Positions 36,655 to 46,443 of a stretch of DNA of 64,000 nt are shown one piece after another. The position numbers and the translations under genes were made by a program. Position 1 is the stretch's first letter; the number at the start of each line of letters is the position of its first letter. The notes beneath the pieces are model-generated. The model did not search any database, was not told the origin of the DNA, and saw nothing but the letters and a program-made list of their open reading frames with translations. Source of the stretch: Selenomonadaceae bacterium (GTDB lineage Bacteria; Bacillota; Negativicutes; Selenomonadales; Selenomonadaceae); contig JAFRRH010000068.1 in the NCBI GenBank assembly GCA_017428215.1, positions 1-64,000 of the forward strand. The letters are read 5' to 3'.

Positions 36655-37761
36655 GTGGCAAGCGGGAAAATAATTTTCATGCCATTGGGCGGAGCGCAGG
36701 AAGTCGGCGCAAGTTGTTACTTCCTAAAGCTCGGCGAAAATAATCTTTTGCTTGATTGCGGTTGTGGCTTGACACGCGGAATAAAATACACGCCGAAATT
36801 TTCCGCGCTGTTGCGGACGCCTTACCTGCAAGATTTTCATCAAATTTCGCACATATTTTTATCGCATGCACATCTTGACCACTCCGCCGCCTTGCCAGAT
36901 TTTTTAGGGCTTAACGAACGCGCCGCAATTTACATGACAGATTTAACGCGAGAAATTTTATCCGCGCAGTTAGAGGAGCGTTTTAGTTCAATAGAAAAAA
37001 ATATTTCGTCTGTTGCCTTCCTGCAAAAAATTCCTCTGCCGCGTTTGTCGGTAAGTTTTCATCAAGCGGGACATATTCCAGGCGCAATGATGACGTTGAT
37101 AAATTTTCGCGGGAAAAATATTCTGTACACGGGCGATTATTCGACGTTCCCGACGCAACTTGTAGGCTCGGCACTTTTGCCCGACGTGAAGATTGATATT
37201 TTAATTTTGTGCGGACTGCACGCCCGCCACCCGAATTATCAACGCTACGGCGATAGTGATTCTGCTTTGAAAAAAATTCTGCGCAAAATTTATCACGCGC
37301 TCCGTTGGCGCAAGTCTGTTTACTGTCAAGTTACGCAAATTAGCAAGGGCGTCGAACTCATCACGCTGATTAATAAATTTTTGCCGCAAGCTGAAATTTT
37401 TATCGACGATAGCGTTATGAGAATCGTCCACCGCTTTGAAAACTTGCATATCCCGATAATGCGCGAACAAAATCATTCGCTGAATACTTTACCGCGTGCG
37501 CCTTGCGTAATCTTGTCGACATTGCCGCCGCCTGTGCATTCGGGCTTGGAAATTTTAAACGGCGATTTTTCACTACACGACGACTTTAACGCAACAGTTG
37601 AATTTGTTCGCCGTATTAATCCAAAAATCTGCGTCGTAGTACACAGCCCGCCCGATAAAATTTTCCGCACAAGCACGACGCTTGAACAAGTTTTAATCAA
37701 CGACCCCGATTCAAGGACGAGTTTTATTTTCCCAAGAACGGGCGAACCTTTTGAACTATGA
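36655..37761 (+). CDS. Metallo-beta-lactamase-fold hydrolase (CPSF/RNase J-like)
   Basis: A protein of 368 residues. GTG 36655 is chosen for GGAGGTG six bases upstream. The N-terminus IFMPLGGAQEVGASCYFLKL and the metal motif LSHAHLDHS (about 73-81), then HIPGA and YTGDYS, match the MBL subfamily with beta-CASP nucleases. The later region HSPPDKI could supply the last histidine. A complete beta-CASP domain is not obvious. It is 17 bases upstream of the second GrpE-like gene, so it may work with that Hsp70 pair. It could be an RNA-processing enzyme or another hydrolase. Confidence 0.7.
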   Translation: MASGKIIFMPLGGAQEVGASCYFLKLGENNLLLDCGCGLTRGIKYTPKFSALLRTPYLQDFHQISHIFLSHAHLDHSAALPDFLGLNERAAIYMTDLTREILSAQLEERFSSIEKNISSVAFLQKIPLPRLSVSFHQAGHIPGAMMTLINFRGKNILYTGDYSTFPTQLVGSALLPDVKIDILILCGLHARHPNYQRYGDSDSALKKILRKIYHALRWRKSVYCQVTQISKGVELITLINKFLPQAEIFIDDSVMRIVHRFENLHIPIMREQNHSLNTLPRAPCVILSTLPPPVHSGLEILNGDFSLHDDFNATVEFVRRINPKICVVVHSPPDKIFRTSTTLEQVLINDPDSRTSFIFPRTGEPFEL

Positions 37762-37778
37762 CAAGGGGGAATTCTCTT

Positions 37779-38849
37779 ATGATAAACATCAACGAACCGA
37801 TGATGAAAAGGCTTATCGAGAATCTGCACAAGTCAGTAGAACGCAAAAGCAAAAATCTTTCTGCCTCCGCCGGTGAAGACTACGTTCTGGAAAATCGCGT
37901 AATTAAAATTTTCTGCGAACATAAAGGCTTTGGTCCGCGTCAATGCGCCGCCGAAATGAATGATCTTTACGGCACCGATATGGACAATGAGGACGTTATC
38001 CGCATTCTTAAATCGCACCGCTTGAGTTTTCAGCCTAAACGCGCCGAGTTGCTTAATTGGGCGCAAGAGACGATTGAAACTTATGCAAAGGCATTGGAAA
38101 CCCATAACCCAAAAGATTTTGAGGAGTTCATTAATCTGCGCAACAAAATTATTCAAACTCGCGACGGTGAACCTTACAAAATTCAAGAGCGCATTGCCTG
38201 CCTTATGTTTTACGTTAAACTTCCCGAACTCGACAGTGGCAACGACATAAATATCCTTGAAAAATTCGGCAACGTTTACATGAAACATTTTCTTTTCGAC
38301 GCCAGCGATTTTCTTAGAAATATTTGCATTCGTCCAAAAGGCAATGCCAAAGGCGATAAAAAAGATTCACAGCAAGATAAGATTGACCTTTTGGAAAATA
38401 TGCTGAACCGTTCCGATATGTTGCTTAAAGATTTGCAAGACGAATTCGACGCCCGCATTAAACAAAGTCATCAAGATGATTTGGTTGAATTTTTCTCGCG
38501 GCTTAACTCGGAAAAGTACGGTTGCATTCTCGACGAGGTTTTAAATGCAAGAACTGGAGTTCGTCAGCTCCGTAAAAAAAATATTGAGCTTCCGCCCGAA
38601 ATTGGCGGCTTGTTCATTTTGATTGAACGCCTCGCGCAGTTTATCCGCGATAGCGAAATTAATCCGATTCTTAAACCCGGCGCGGTTAAGGATATGCGCC
38701 TTGACGAGGTTGAAAGTTGCGATTATGAAGGCTCGCCCTTTCTCAACACCACTGAAGTTAAGCGCGTCAAAGTCCTTTCGCCTGGCTGGGTTTATCAGAA
38801 TAAAGATGTTCAAATTGCTAGACCGCGACTTAAAGAGGTCGAGGAGTAA
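37779..38849 (+). CDS. GrpE-like protein of second Hsp70 locus
   Basis: A protein of 356 residues, start ATG 37779 after AAGGGGGA. An N-terminal helical half has no recognised domain. The middle (about 200-270) is coiled, and the C-terminal end (YEGSPFLNTTEVKRVKVLSP then GWVYQNKDVQIARPRLKEVE) resembles the GrpE beta domain. It is 12 bases ahead of an Hsp70-like gene, the same order as at 20257-22470, although the two GrpE-like proteins differ greatly. It is probably the exchange factor for that Hsp70. Confidence 0.55.
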   Translation: MININEPMMKRLIENLHKSVERKSKNLSASAGEDYVLENRVIKIFCEHKGFGPRQCAAEMNDLYGTDMDNEDVIRILKSHRLSFQPKRAELLNWAQETIETYAKALETHNPKDFEEFINLRNKIIQTRDGEPYKIQERIACLMFYVKLPELDSGNDINILEKFGNVYMKHFLFDASDFLRNICIRPKGNAKGDKKDSQQDKIDLLENMLNRSDMLLKDLQDEFDARIKQSHQDDLVEFFSRLNSEKYGCILDEVLNARTGVRQLRKKNIELPPEIGGLFILIERLAQFIRDSEINPILKPGAVKDMRLDEVESCDYEGSPFLNTTEVKRVKVLSPGWVYQNKDVQIARPRLKEVEE

Positions 38850-38861
38850 GGAGGAATTTTT

Positions 38862-41783
38862 ATGTTAATTAATGGAGAAGAGCACAACGATTTGTGCGTA
38901 GGAATTGATTTGGGTACAACAAATTCCGTTTTGGCGACGGTGAATATCCGCCCGAACGGAAATATCGTTAGCAAAGTTGTTGACTTGGACAGAGCAGTTG
39001 ACATGTACAACGCGGGAGCAGGAGCAAAGTTTACGCTCAAAAAAAGTCCAATCTTGCCGAGCTGTGTTTACTACAACGATGAAAAAAATTATCAGCCGAT
39101 TGTCGGCGACTTCGCGAAAGGAAGGTATCCACTTCGACCGTATCTAGTTGCTAAGTCAATCAAAAGCCAAATGGGCAATGAATTTGCAGAAGGGTTATCC
39201 TCAAATATTCACGACAAAACGCCCGCGCAGGTTTCCTCCAGAATTTTGGAGCACATGCTTAGAAATGCCGCTAAAATTTATCACGTGGAAAGGATAGACG
39301 ACGCGATTATAACAGTGCCCGCGAATTTCGATTTTATAATGCGGCAAGCGACATTAAAGGCGGCAGAACTTGCAGGAATAAAAATTCGGAAGGCGGACGG
39401 CTCACCGAGACAAATTTTATTATCGGAGCCACGAGCGGTTATCTACGACTTTATTAATCAAGTTCGCAACGGAGAAATTGCCGCCCAAATTTTAGACTTA
39501 AGCTCGAAAAAAAATGTAATGGTTTTCGACTTAGGCGGCGGCACGCTTGATATTACTTTGCACGAAATTTCACGACGCGACGACGCCCCCGAAATTTTAA
39601 AAGTTCAAGACATAGCGACCAATCGTTACACACTTTTGGGCGGCGACGATTTCGATTTGTGTTTAGCAAAAGTTATGTTCCAACATTATCTGAATCAATA
39701 CGCCGCGCACGCAAATATTGTTCAAAAAATCCGCAACGAGGAACGAGGCGTTATGAGCCAGCTCCTAAACTATGCGGAAAATTTAAAATTGGAAGTCAGT
39801 GCGCAGAAAAGCGACGCATTTGGCGGCGATAATTCTGGCTGGTGGGACGAGGAAGAAGATTTCCCCGTCGGCGGCAATATCGGCACAACTGGTTATGCTT
39901 ACAGCGACAATTTCAGCGCGAATCAACTTGAGGATATTTGGCGTGAATTCATGGGCGAAGAGCTTAAATTTGACGATTATAAAAATCTCAACGTTATCAA
40001 TGAAAAATTTGGCAAGCAGAAAAATATTATCTTGCCGATTCTCGACGTGCTCAATAAGGCGTCAGCTAAACTCGCTACTGATAACGTTAAAGTTGACGCG
40101 GTTATAATGAACGGCGGAATGTCGCGCTTTTATATGGTTATCAATCGCTTGAAAAAATTTTTCGGCTTTGAACCGATTGTTGCGCTCGACCCAGATCAAG
40201 CCGTTGCTCGCGGTGCCGCCGTTTATCATTACTTCCTGCATAAATACGATAAAGAACTTGCGGAGGATTTGCGTAACGAAGTGCCCGAAAAAACTCCCGT
40301 CAGACTTCCGCCGCCTCCGTTAATTTCTCAACAGAGACAAAATACACGTCCGAATTTCCTTACACGGTCGCCGCGCAGAAATTTTTCAAGCAATCGGAAT
40401 ATCACAGCGGCAGATCGTTCAATCGGCGTCGTCTTCGGCAGTAATATCCTCAACGAAAGTTTTTATCTGGTTACATTCGGCGGCAATTACGAAGAAATTA
40501 TTCCTGCTGGTAAAGAATTGCCTTACACTTCGGAGAGATTTACGGGTTTTAGACTGCCGCCCGGCAAAAATGTTATCAGCGTGCCCATTGCCCGCGCAGA
40601 AGCTGACGGCACTTATAAAATCATTGCAAAGGGCAATATCCAATTCCCTGAACGCTATTCACGCATGAAGGAAGATATTTTCGTTACGTTCAGCATTTTT
40701 ATGGACGAGGATAAAATTATTCGCATGGACGCCGCTACTTGTCGCGACGAGCGCGGGCTTGAATTAATGGATCACGGCACCACAGAAATTTCTATTGCTA
40801 CGGGCGTTGAGAAAGGTCCCAAAACTAAACTCATTGCAAAATTCGGCGGCAAAGTTAATCCGCGTTCACAGCTCAATACAATTCGTTCGTTATGCCGCAA
40901 TGTTGATGACGCTTTCAGACGCAGGAGCAAAGACGATAATATAAAATTTTCAGCGACGCTTAAACTTAACGTGAACACGATCATTTCCGCCAGCAATCAC
41001 AAAGAATTTGCCGAACCGCTCTTGCAAATGCTTGACGACGCTAAAAATTCCCGCGAAGAATCTTTTAAATTACGTTGTATTATCATTGCAAGGAAAATCG
41101 GCGCGAATTGGACGTCGCAACAAAAAAGACGTCTTGCACGCCTCTGTTTATATCAACTCGACGAGGAACTTTATAATCCTGGTGTAAGTCTCGGTAGAGG
41201 CTTAAAGATGAATACTAAAATTCAAGCGGTTTACGCGCTGTCAATGTGCGGAAGCGACGAAGATATTGCAATGCTCGTCAATCTGCACAACAACGAAAAA
41301 TTCCGCATGGCGACTCTTTACACACACGCCATAACTAAAACCGAAGTCGATTGGATTTACTCCGAATTTAAAAAGGATTGCGCAAAAGTTTTGGCGGGCA
41401 TGCCGACTTCTTCCATACAAATTTCTGCTCATGCGCTCGGCGTTGCGTTTAAAATTGACGGACGCCCGACGAATTCCAAAATCTGCCGCGAGCAAGTTGT
41501 TTCAGACTTGTGCAAAGTTATTCGTTCACGGAATTTGAATAACGTTGAGATTAGCGTTTGTCTTTTGGCTATCGGCATGATTTGCGACCGTCGCACCGGC
41601 AATAATATGGCGCAAACTTCCTTTGACGATGCCGAAAAACTTTTTGTTGACTTGAATAAAATTTACGACGAAAGTTTTGTAGAGCTATTCTCTAAAGCGC
41701 AGGACGTAGCGCAGAAAATGATTCAAGGCGGCTACCTCACTCCTGAAGAGGAAGAATCTTTACTAATGAAATGGGCAATGTAA
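38862..41783 (+). CDS. Long Hsp70-family protein with HEAT-like C-terminus
   Basis: A protein of 973 residues. Actin-like ATPase motifs: VGIDLGTTNSVLAT (about 13-26), IITVPANF, LLSEPRAVIYD, VFDLGGGTLDITLH and VIMNGGMSRF, with an acidic insert (WWDEEEDF, about 326) inside the ATPase region. From about residue 505 a beta domain resembles the Hsp70 substrate-binding part. From about 690 to the end it is helical with repeated hydrophobic patterns, like the C-terminal extension of DUF3731-type Hsp70 proteins. It is a specialised chaperone-like ATPase; housekeeping DnaK must be elsewhere. Confidence 0.8.
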   Translation: MLINGEEHNDLCVGIDLGTTNSVLATVNIRPNGNIVSKVVDLDRAVDMYNAGAGAKFTLKKSPILPSCVYYNDEKNYQPIVGDFAKGRYPLRPYLVAKSIKSQMGNEFAEGLSSNIHDKTPAQVSSRILEHMLRNAAKIYHVERIDDAIITVPANFDFIMRQATLKAAELAGIKIRKADGSPRQILLSEPRAVIYDFINQVRNGEIAAQILDLSSKKNVMVFDLGGGTLDITLHEISRRDDAPEILKVQDIATNRYTLLGGDDFDLCLAKVMFQHYLNQYAAHANIVQKIRNEERGVMSQLLNYAENLKLEVSAQKSDAFGGDNSGWWDEEEDFPVGGNIGTTGYAYSDNFSANQLEDIWREFMGEELKFDDYKNLNVINEKFGKQKNIILPILDVLNKASAKLATDNVKVDAVIMNGGMSRFYMVINRLKKFFGFEPIVALDPDQAVARGAAVYHYFLHKYDKELAEDLRNEVPEKTPVRLPPPPLISQQRQNTRPNFLTRSPRRNFSSNRNITAADRSIGVVFGSNILNESFYLVTFGGNYEEIIPAGKELPYTSERFTGFRLPPGKNVISVPIARAEADGTYKIIAKGNIQFPERYSRMKEDIFVTFSIFMDEDKIIRMDAATCRDERGLELMDHGTTEISIATGVEKGPKTKLIAKFGGKVNPRSQLNTIRSLCRNVDDAFRRRSKDDNIKFSATLKLNVNTIISASNHKEFAEPLLQMLDDAKNSREESFKLRCIIIARKIGANWTSQQKRRLARLCLYQLDEELYNPGVSLGRGLKMNTKIQAVYALSMCGSDEDIAMLVNLHNNEKFRMATLYTHAITKTEVDWIYSEFKKDCAKVLAGMPTSSIQISAHALGVAFKIDGRPTNSKICREQVVSDLCKVIRSRNLNNVEISVCLLAIGMICDRRTGNNMAQTSFDDAEKLFVDLNKIYDESFVELFSKAQDVAQKMIQGGYLTPEEEESLLMKWAM

Positions 41784-41786
41784 AAA

Positions 41787-42551
41787 ATGGAAACGTTAGA
41801 CTTTACAGTTATGGCGATAATGGCGGGCATGGGATTTATCGCGGCGTTTATTGATTCGGTTGTCGGCGGCGGCGGATTAATTTCAGTCCCAACTTTAATG
41901 TGGGCGGGCTTGCCAATGCTAAACGTTCTCGGCACGAACAAAATCGCCTCTTGCATGGGAGCCTGCGCGGGATTTTTAACTTATCTGCGTTCAGGCAAGA
42001 TTGACAAAAAAATTATGCGCGTGATGTTCCCGCTGGCGTTTATCGGCTCGATTATCGGCGTGTTAGTTGTGCGAGAAATTCCGCCTGACTTCCTGCGCCC
42101 GCTCGTCGTCGTCATGCTGATTGTAATTGCGATTTACAGCGTAGCGAAAAAAAATTGGGGCGCGGATAAAAAATCTGTCCACGTCTCCCATAAAAATTAT
42201 TTGCTTGGTGTCGTGTTAATTTTCGCGCTCGGCTTCTACGACGGATTCTTTGGTCCGGGTACAGGCTCGTTTATGTTGTTTTTATATCTGATGATGGGCT
42301 ATGGATTTTTAGGAGCCGCCGCCAATGCCAGAGCCGCCAATTTTGCCAGCAACATTGCCGCCGCGATTGTCTTTACGACTTTAGGGCTTGTGAATTTTTC
42401 CTACGCAATCCCAATGGGGCTTGGAATGATTTTGGGCGCGGCTTGCGGTGCGAAAATGGCGATTTCAAAGGGCGCGGCTTATGTCCGTCCGCTGTTTATC
42501 GGCATGACTGTAATTTTAATCGGTAAGCAAATTATTGAGCTGTTCAAATAA
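41787..42551 (+). CDS. TSUP-family membrane permease (TauE/SafE-like)
   Basis: A protein of 254 residues with about eight membrane segments. Family signatures: DSVVGGGGLISVPTLMWAG and NKIASCMGACAGFLTYLRSG in the first half, FYDGFFGPGTGSFM in the second. TSUP proteins export or import sulfur-containing or organic anions. It starts three bases after the Hsp70-like stop with no ribosome site, so translation is probably coupled. Confidence 0.88.
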   Translation: METLDFTVMAIMAGMGFIAAFIDSVVGGGGLISVPTLMWAGLPMLNVLGTNKIASCMGACAGFLTYLRSGKIDKKIMRVMFPLAFIGSIIGVLVVREIPPDFLRPLVVVMLIVIAIYSVAKKNWGADKKSVHVSHKNYLLGVVLIFALGFYDGFFGPGTGSFMLFLYLMMGYGFLGAAANARAANFASNIAAAIVFTTLGLVNFSYAIPMGLGMILGAACGAKMAISKGAAYVRPLFIGMTVILIGKQIIELFK

Positions 42552-42562
42552 AGTTTAGGCGT

Positions 42563-43741
42563 TCAGGTTACAAATATTGGCGACGTAAAAAAATCACTTT
42601 GCGGCGGGCGTGGCGTCTTGAATAAAATTGAGCGCAAATCCGTCGCCAGCACGTCGAATAACAAAATTTTTTGATAAGGTTCTAAAAATCTCTTGCGTTC
42701 GTAAATATCACGGCGATTTAAATGTTTCGTGAGTTTCGTGATTATCGGCGCAGAGATTTTTTTTATTAGAATTCTTCCGCGCTCGTTGAATGCCAAAACT
42801 CTTGCGCAAGTCGCCGCGTCAAGTTCTGTAACCTCTTCCGCCGTCAAGTTCAGCAAAAAATATAAAAGCAGTCGTCGAATTCGGCTTGCGGTGTAACGTC
42901 GTCCGATTAAAGTTTCTACCATCTCCGGAAAATTTTTAGCCGCCGTCGCGTTTAATAATCTGAACTCCAGCCCCTCTGTCATGCCGTAAATTTTTTTTAG
43001 CTCATCGACGTGGGAAGTTAAAAGTTTCGTCATCAGCGGGCGGAATAAAAAATTCTCATCAACTGGTTTTTCTGCGCGGAGAGCGTTTAAAGTTTCGTTT
43101 GAAACCTGCGCGGCGATTTTTTCCCACGACGGAGGATTTTCGTAAATAGCCGCTCGAATTGCCGACGCACTCGAAAATTTTTCATGCAATGTTAAATCGT
43201 CATAAGCCGCGCCAACCCGTTTGATTAAAAGCGGTGAAAATTTTTCAGGCAAGGCGCGCAAATATTCAATCGCAAGGATTGTGTTTGGTTGCCGTAAAAG
43301 TTTTTCGTCTAATCGTGTGACTTTGGATAAAATTTTCGTGACTGCCGCCGCGTAGGAAATTCCTTGAGCCATTAACTCCCGAACTCCTGATAAATCTGCC
43401 GACGCCGCTAATTTTAATTTTTCTAAGTCAACGACCTCCGCGCCGAATGCCAGCGTATCGACAACGCCTAAACTTTCTAACAGTCTAATTCCGCCGCGTG
43501 CAAAATCCTGCGCACTTCTTACAGCTTTAACGAACGGCAATTCCAAAACTAAATCCACGCCGCCTAAAACGGCCAGCCTTGCCCGCGTCCACTTATCTAA
43601 AATTGCTGGCGAGCCACGTTGCGTGAAACTTCCGCTCATTACCGCGACGATTTCCCCGCCGTAAACTTTTTTTATCTCGGAAATTTGATATGCGTGCCCC
43701 GCGTGAAACGGATTATATTCTGCGATTATTCCTACTGCCAA
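42563..43741 (-). CDS. tmcAL: tRNA(Met) cytidine acetate ligase
   Basis: A protein of 392 residues, YlbM/TmcAL family, which makes N4-acetylcytidine at the elongator tRNA-Met wobble base using acetate and ATP. The N-terminal nucleotidyltransferase motif GIIAEYNPFHAGHAYQI carries HxGH; also VMSGSFTQRG and the family DLVLELPF. Start TTG 43741 follows TTGGAGG; the longer frame to 43777 is not family-like. Confidence 0.92.
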   Translation of the reverse strand: MAVGIIAEYNPFHAGHAYQISEIKKVYGGEIVAVMSGSFTQRGSPAILDKWTRARLAVLGGVDLVLELPFVKAVRSAQDFARGGIRLLESLGVVDTLAFGAEVVDLEKLKLAASADLSGVRELMAQGISYAAAVTKILSKVTRLDEKLLRQPNTILAIEYLRALPEKFSPLLIKRVGAAYDDLTLHEKFSSASAIRAAIYENPPSWEKIAAQVSNETLNALRAEKPVDENFLFRPLMTKLLTSHVDELKKIYGMTEGLEFRLLNATAAKNFPEMVETLIGRRYTASRIRRLLLYFLLNLTAEEVTELDAATCARVLAFNERGRILIKKISAPIITKLTKHLNRRDIYERKRFLEPYQKILLFDVLATDLRSILFKTPRPPQSDFFTSPIFVT

Positions 43742-43848
43742 TTTCTCAACCTCCAATTTCAGCTGAATTTCTTGCAATAAAATTTCAAATGGTGTATACT
43801 TCGCGGCAGTTAAAAGTTAATGAAAAAAATCTGTACGAGGTGAATAAC

Positions 43849-44607
43849 TTGGAATTTTCTCAAGCGAAAAAATTATTAGCGGCAGCATTGCTCGGCGCGT
43901 TTGCAATTTCATATCCCGTAACAGTTGATGCAAGAGTTCACGATCCAAAAGTTGAAACTAAATCTGTCGAACGTAAATTACCTACACTGCGCGAACGTGT
44001 AGCCGAAACGATGAGCAAGTTTAAACCTGCAGAAGGCGAGGAAATTTTTAACGCATTCGATACACAGAGAAATTTTTCAGTGCCAACGACAGTTTCAACC
44101 TCCGACACGTCGATAATCGGAACGCCGATTGCCACTCAACAACAATGCGTTAAATATCTCCTGCGCAACAATCCGCACCCGAACTTAAAAGTTTCAGCAG
44201 AAGAAATCGTTGCTTATTATTACGAGGAAGGCGCACGCGAGGGAATTCGTCCCGACGTGGCATTTGCGCAAGCTCTCAAGGAGACGGGCTTTTTCCGCTA
44301 CGGTGGCGACGTTATTCCCGAACAAAATAATTATTGCGGACTGGGCACAACCGGCGGCGGCGTTAAAGGCGAATTTTTTGCAACGCCGCAACTGGGAGTT
44401 CGCGCACATATTCAGCACTTATTAGCTTACTCTTCGACGCGACGCCCGTCAATGCCTGTCGTGGATCCGCGCTATGGTTTAGTTCGTCAAGCTTATGGTT
44501 CAAGGACTTTAGGTAAATGGCAAGATTTAAATGGTCGCTGGGCTGTTCCTGGCAGATATTACGGTCAAGAAATTTTATCCATGTTTAGAGATATTTTGAT
44601 TCAGTAA
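43849..44607 (+). CDS. Exported GH73-type N-acetylglucosaminidase
   Basis: A protein of 252 residues started at TTG 43849, 6 nt after GAGGTG; GTG 43840 is in frame but has no ribosome site. The signal peptide (KKLLAAALLGAFAISYPV) is cleaved near VDA-R. The C-terminal part (about 95-250) is glucosaminidase-like: VAFAQALKETGFFRYGGD with the catalytic Glu, then NNYCGLGTTGGG and RAHIQHLLAY. It probably cleaves peptidoglycan during growth or separation. Confidence 0.83.
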   Translation: MEFSQAKKLLAAALLGAFAISYPVTVDARVHDPKVETKSVERKLPTLRERVAETMSKFKPAEGEEIFNAFDTQRNFSVPTTVSTSDTSIIGTPIATQQQCVKYLLRNNPHPNLKVSAEEIVAYYYEEGAREGIRPDVAFAQALKETGFFRYGGDVIPEQNNYCGLGTTGGGVKGEFFATPQLGVRAHIQHLLAYSSTRRPSMPVVDPRYGLVRQAYGSRTLGKWQDLNGRWAVPGRYYGQEILSMFRDILIQ

Positions 44608-44619
44608 GGAGCGTTTCAC

Positions 44620-45606
44620 ATGTCTGAAAAAAATCTTAACTGGGCGGTGCTTGGCGTAGGTGTTATTGCAAACGAAATGGCTAAAGCTCTTCATAAGCAA
44701 GGCAAGACTTTATACGCCGTCGCTAATCGCACACACGAAAAAGCTGTAGCCTTCGCGGAAAAATATAACGTCACGAAAGTTTACAGCAGCGTAGACGATA
44801 TTTTTACCGACGAAGCTGTTGACGTAATTTATATCACCACGCCGCACAACACGCATTATCAATTCATGAAACGCGCTCTCGAAAACGGAAAACATTTGCT
44901 CGTTGAAAAATCAATCACGCTCAACAGTCGTGAACTTGACGAGATGATTGCTCTTGCCGCTGAAAAAAATTTGATTATCGCTGAGGCAATGACGATTTGG
45001 CATATGCCGCTTTATAAAAATCTTTGGCGCAAGATTGAAAACGGCGACTTTGGCAAGGTGCAAATCATCACGCTCAATTTCGGCTCGTTCAAAGAATACA
45101 ACATGAATAACAGATTTTTCAACTTGAACTTGGCGGGCGGTGCGCTCCTTGATATTGGCGTCTACGCGTTGTCGATTGTGCGTTCGTTTATGGCGGAAAA
45201 ACCGACGGAAATTTTAAGTCAATGGCAACCTTCGCCGACGGGTTCCGACGAAATGTCAACGATTCTTTTAAAAAATTCTTGCGGGCAAATGGCAACGGTC
45301 GCACTGTCCATGCACTCTAAACAACCAAAACGCGCCGTCATAAGTTGCGAACGCGGCTACATTGAAATTTTGGAATATCCCCGCGCAGAGAAAGCGATTT
45401 TCGTCGACGCGGAGACCGGCAAGGTCGAAGAAATTTTTGCGGGCGAACGAGCCGACGCACTCTTTTACGAACTCGGCGACATGGAGCAGGCGATTAAAAG
45501 CGGCGACGCCTCGAACATGAAACTAAATTTTTCAAAAGACGTGATGGATATTATGACGCAGCTCAGAAAAAATTGGGGATTGCAATATCCCAACGAGGTC
45601 TGGTGA
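44620..45606 (+). CDS. Gfo/Idh/MocA-family oxidoreductase
   Basis: A protein of 328 residues with an N-terminal Rossmann fold (WAVLGVGVIANEMAKAL), the TPHNTHYQFMKRALENGKH motif with the conserved LLVEKSITL lysine, and a C-terminal alpha/beta domain (LAGGALLDIGVYALS). NAD(P)-dependent oxidation of sugars or related polyols; trans-1,2-dihydrobenzenediol dehydrogenase-like. AAGGAG precedes ATG. Substrate unknown. Confidence 0.9.
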   Translation: MSEKNLNWAVLGVGVIANEMAKALHKQGKTLYAVANRTHEKAVAFAEKYNVTKVYSSVDDIFTDEAVDVIYITTPHNTHYQFMKRALENGKHLLVEKSITLNSRELDEMIALAAEKNLIIAEAMTIWHMPLYKNLWRKIENGDFGKVQIITLNFGSFKEYNMNNRFFNLNLAGGALLDIGVYALSIVRSFMAEKPTEILSQWQPSPTGSDEMSTILLKNSCGQMATVALSMHSKQPKRAVISCERGYIEILEYPRAEKAIFVDAETGKVEEIFAGERADALFYELGDMEQAIKSGDASNMKLNFSKDVMDIMTQLRKNWGLQYPNEVW

Positions 45607-45652
45607 ATTGTCGGGTATCGCGAAGACTTTTTTCTAAAACGAGGAGGAAAAA

Positions 45653-46396
45653 ATGAAAACGGTAATTATCACCGGCGGCACAACCGGAATCGGTAAAGCG
45701 ACTGCCATAAAGTTCGCTGAAAACGGTTATAACGTTGTTGTCACGAGTCGTGATTCAAAAAAGGAAACTACTCTGAAGAATGAATTTAAGGCTAAAGGTT
45801 TGGAAGTAGATTTCAAAGTACTCGATGTCCGAGACGAAGAACAAGTTCGGGACGTAATAAAAGAAACGGTCGCCAAGTACGGGAAATTAGACGTCATGGT
45901 CAATAACTCAGGCATTTCATTGGGCAATGCTGTTTTGGCGGAGACAGACTCTGATGATTTGAAACAAATGCTTGATACAAACGTCATGGGCGTTTATTAC
46001 GGCATGAAGTATGCGATAAAAGAAATGCTCAAAACAAACGGCGGCTCGATTGTGAACTTGGCATCTATTGCGGGACTCAACGGCTTGTATGCGACTGCGC
46101 AGTATTGTGCTACAAAACATGCCGTGGTAGGTCTGACCAAAGGAGCCGCCATTGATTATGCTCGGCAGGGAATACGCATAAATGCTGTAGCACCTGGAGC
46201 AATCAAAACGGATATTCTTCAAAATGCTATGGATGCAGGAACTTACGATGTATCCGGCATTGAAGCGATTCATCCCATGAACAGACTCGGAAAAGTAGAA
46301 GACATCGCCAACGGGATATTCTTCCTCGCATCCGCTGAAAACGAATTCATTACCGGAACTGTCTTAACTATCGACGGCGGATATAATGCCAGATAA
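45653..46396 (+). CDS. Short-chain dehydrogenase, FabG-like
   Basis: A protein of 247 residues with IITGGTTGIGKATAIKF, VNNSGISLG (in place of NNAG), NLASIAG, the catalytic YCATKHAVVG and GTVLTIDGGY. AGGAGG sits upstream. It follows the Gfo/Idh gene by 46 bases and may be in the same unit. Confidence 0.9.
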   Translation: MKTVIITGGTTGIGKATAIKFAENGYNVVVTSRDSKKETTLKNEFKAKGLEVDFKVLDVRDEEQVRDVIKETVAKYGKLDVMVNNSGISLGNAVLAETDSDDLKQMLDTNVMGVYYGMKYAIKEMLKTNGGSIVNLASIAGLNGLYATAQYCATKHAVVGLTKGAAIDYARQGIRINAVAPGAIKTDILQNAMDAGTYDVSGIEAIHPMNRLGKVEDIANGIFFLASAENEFITGTVLTIDGGYNAR

Positions 46397-46443
46397 TAAG
46401 GCAGTGTCAACAGAATATTTTTCCTTAAGGGTTTGAAATATTT

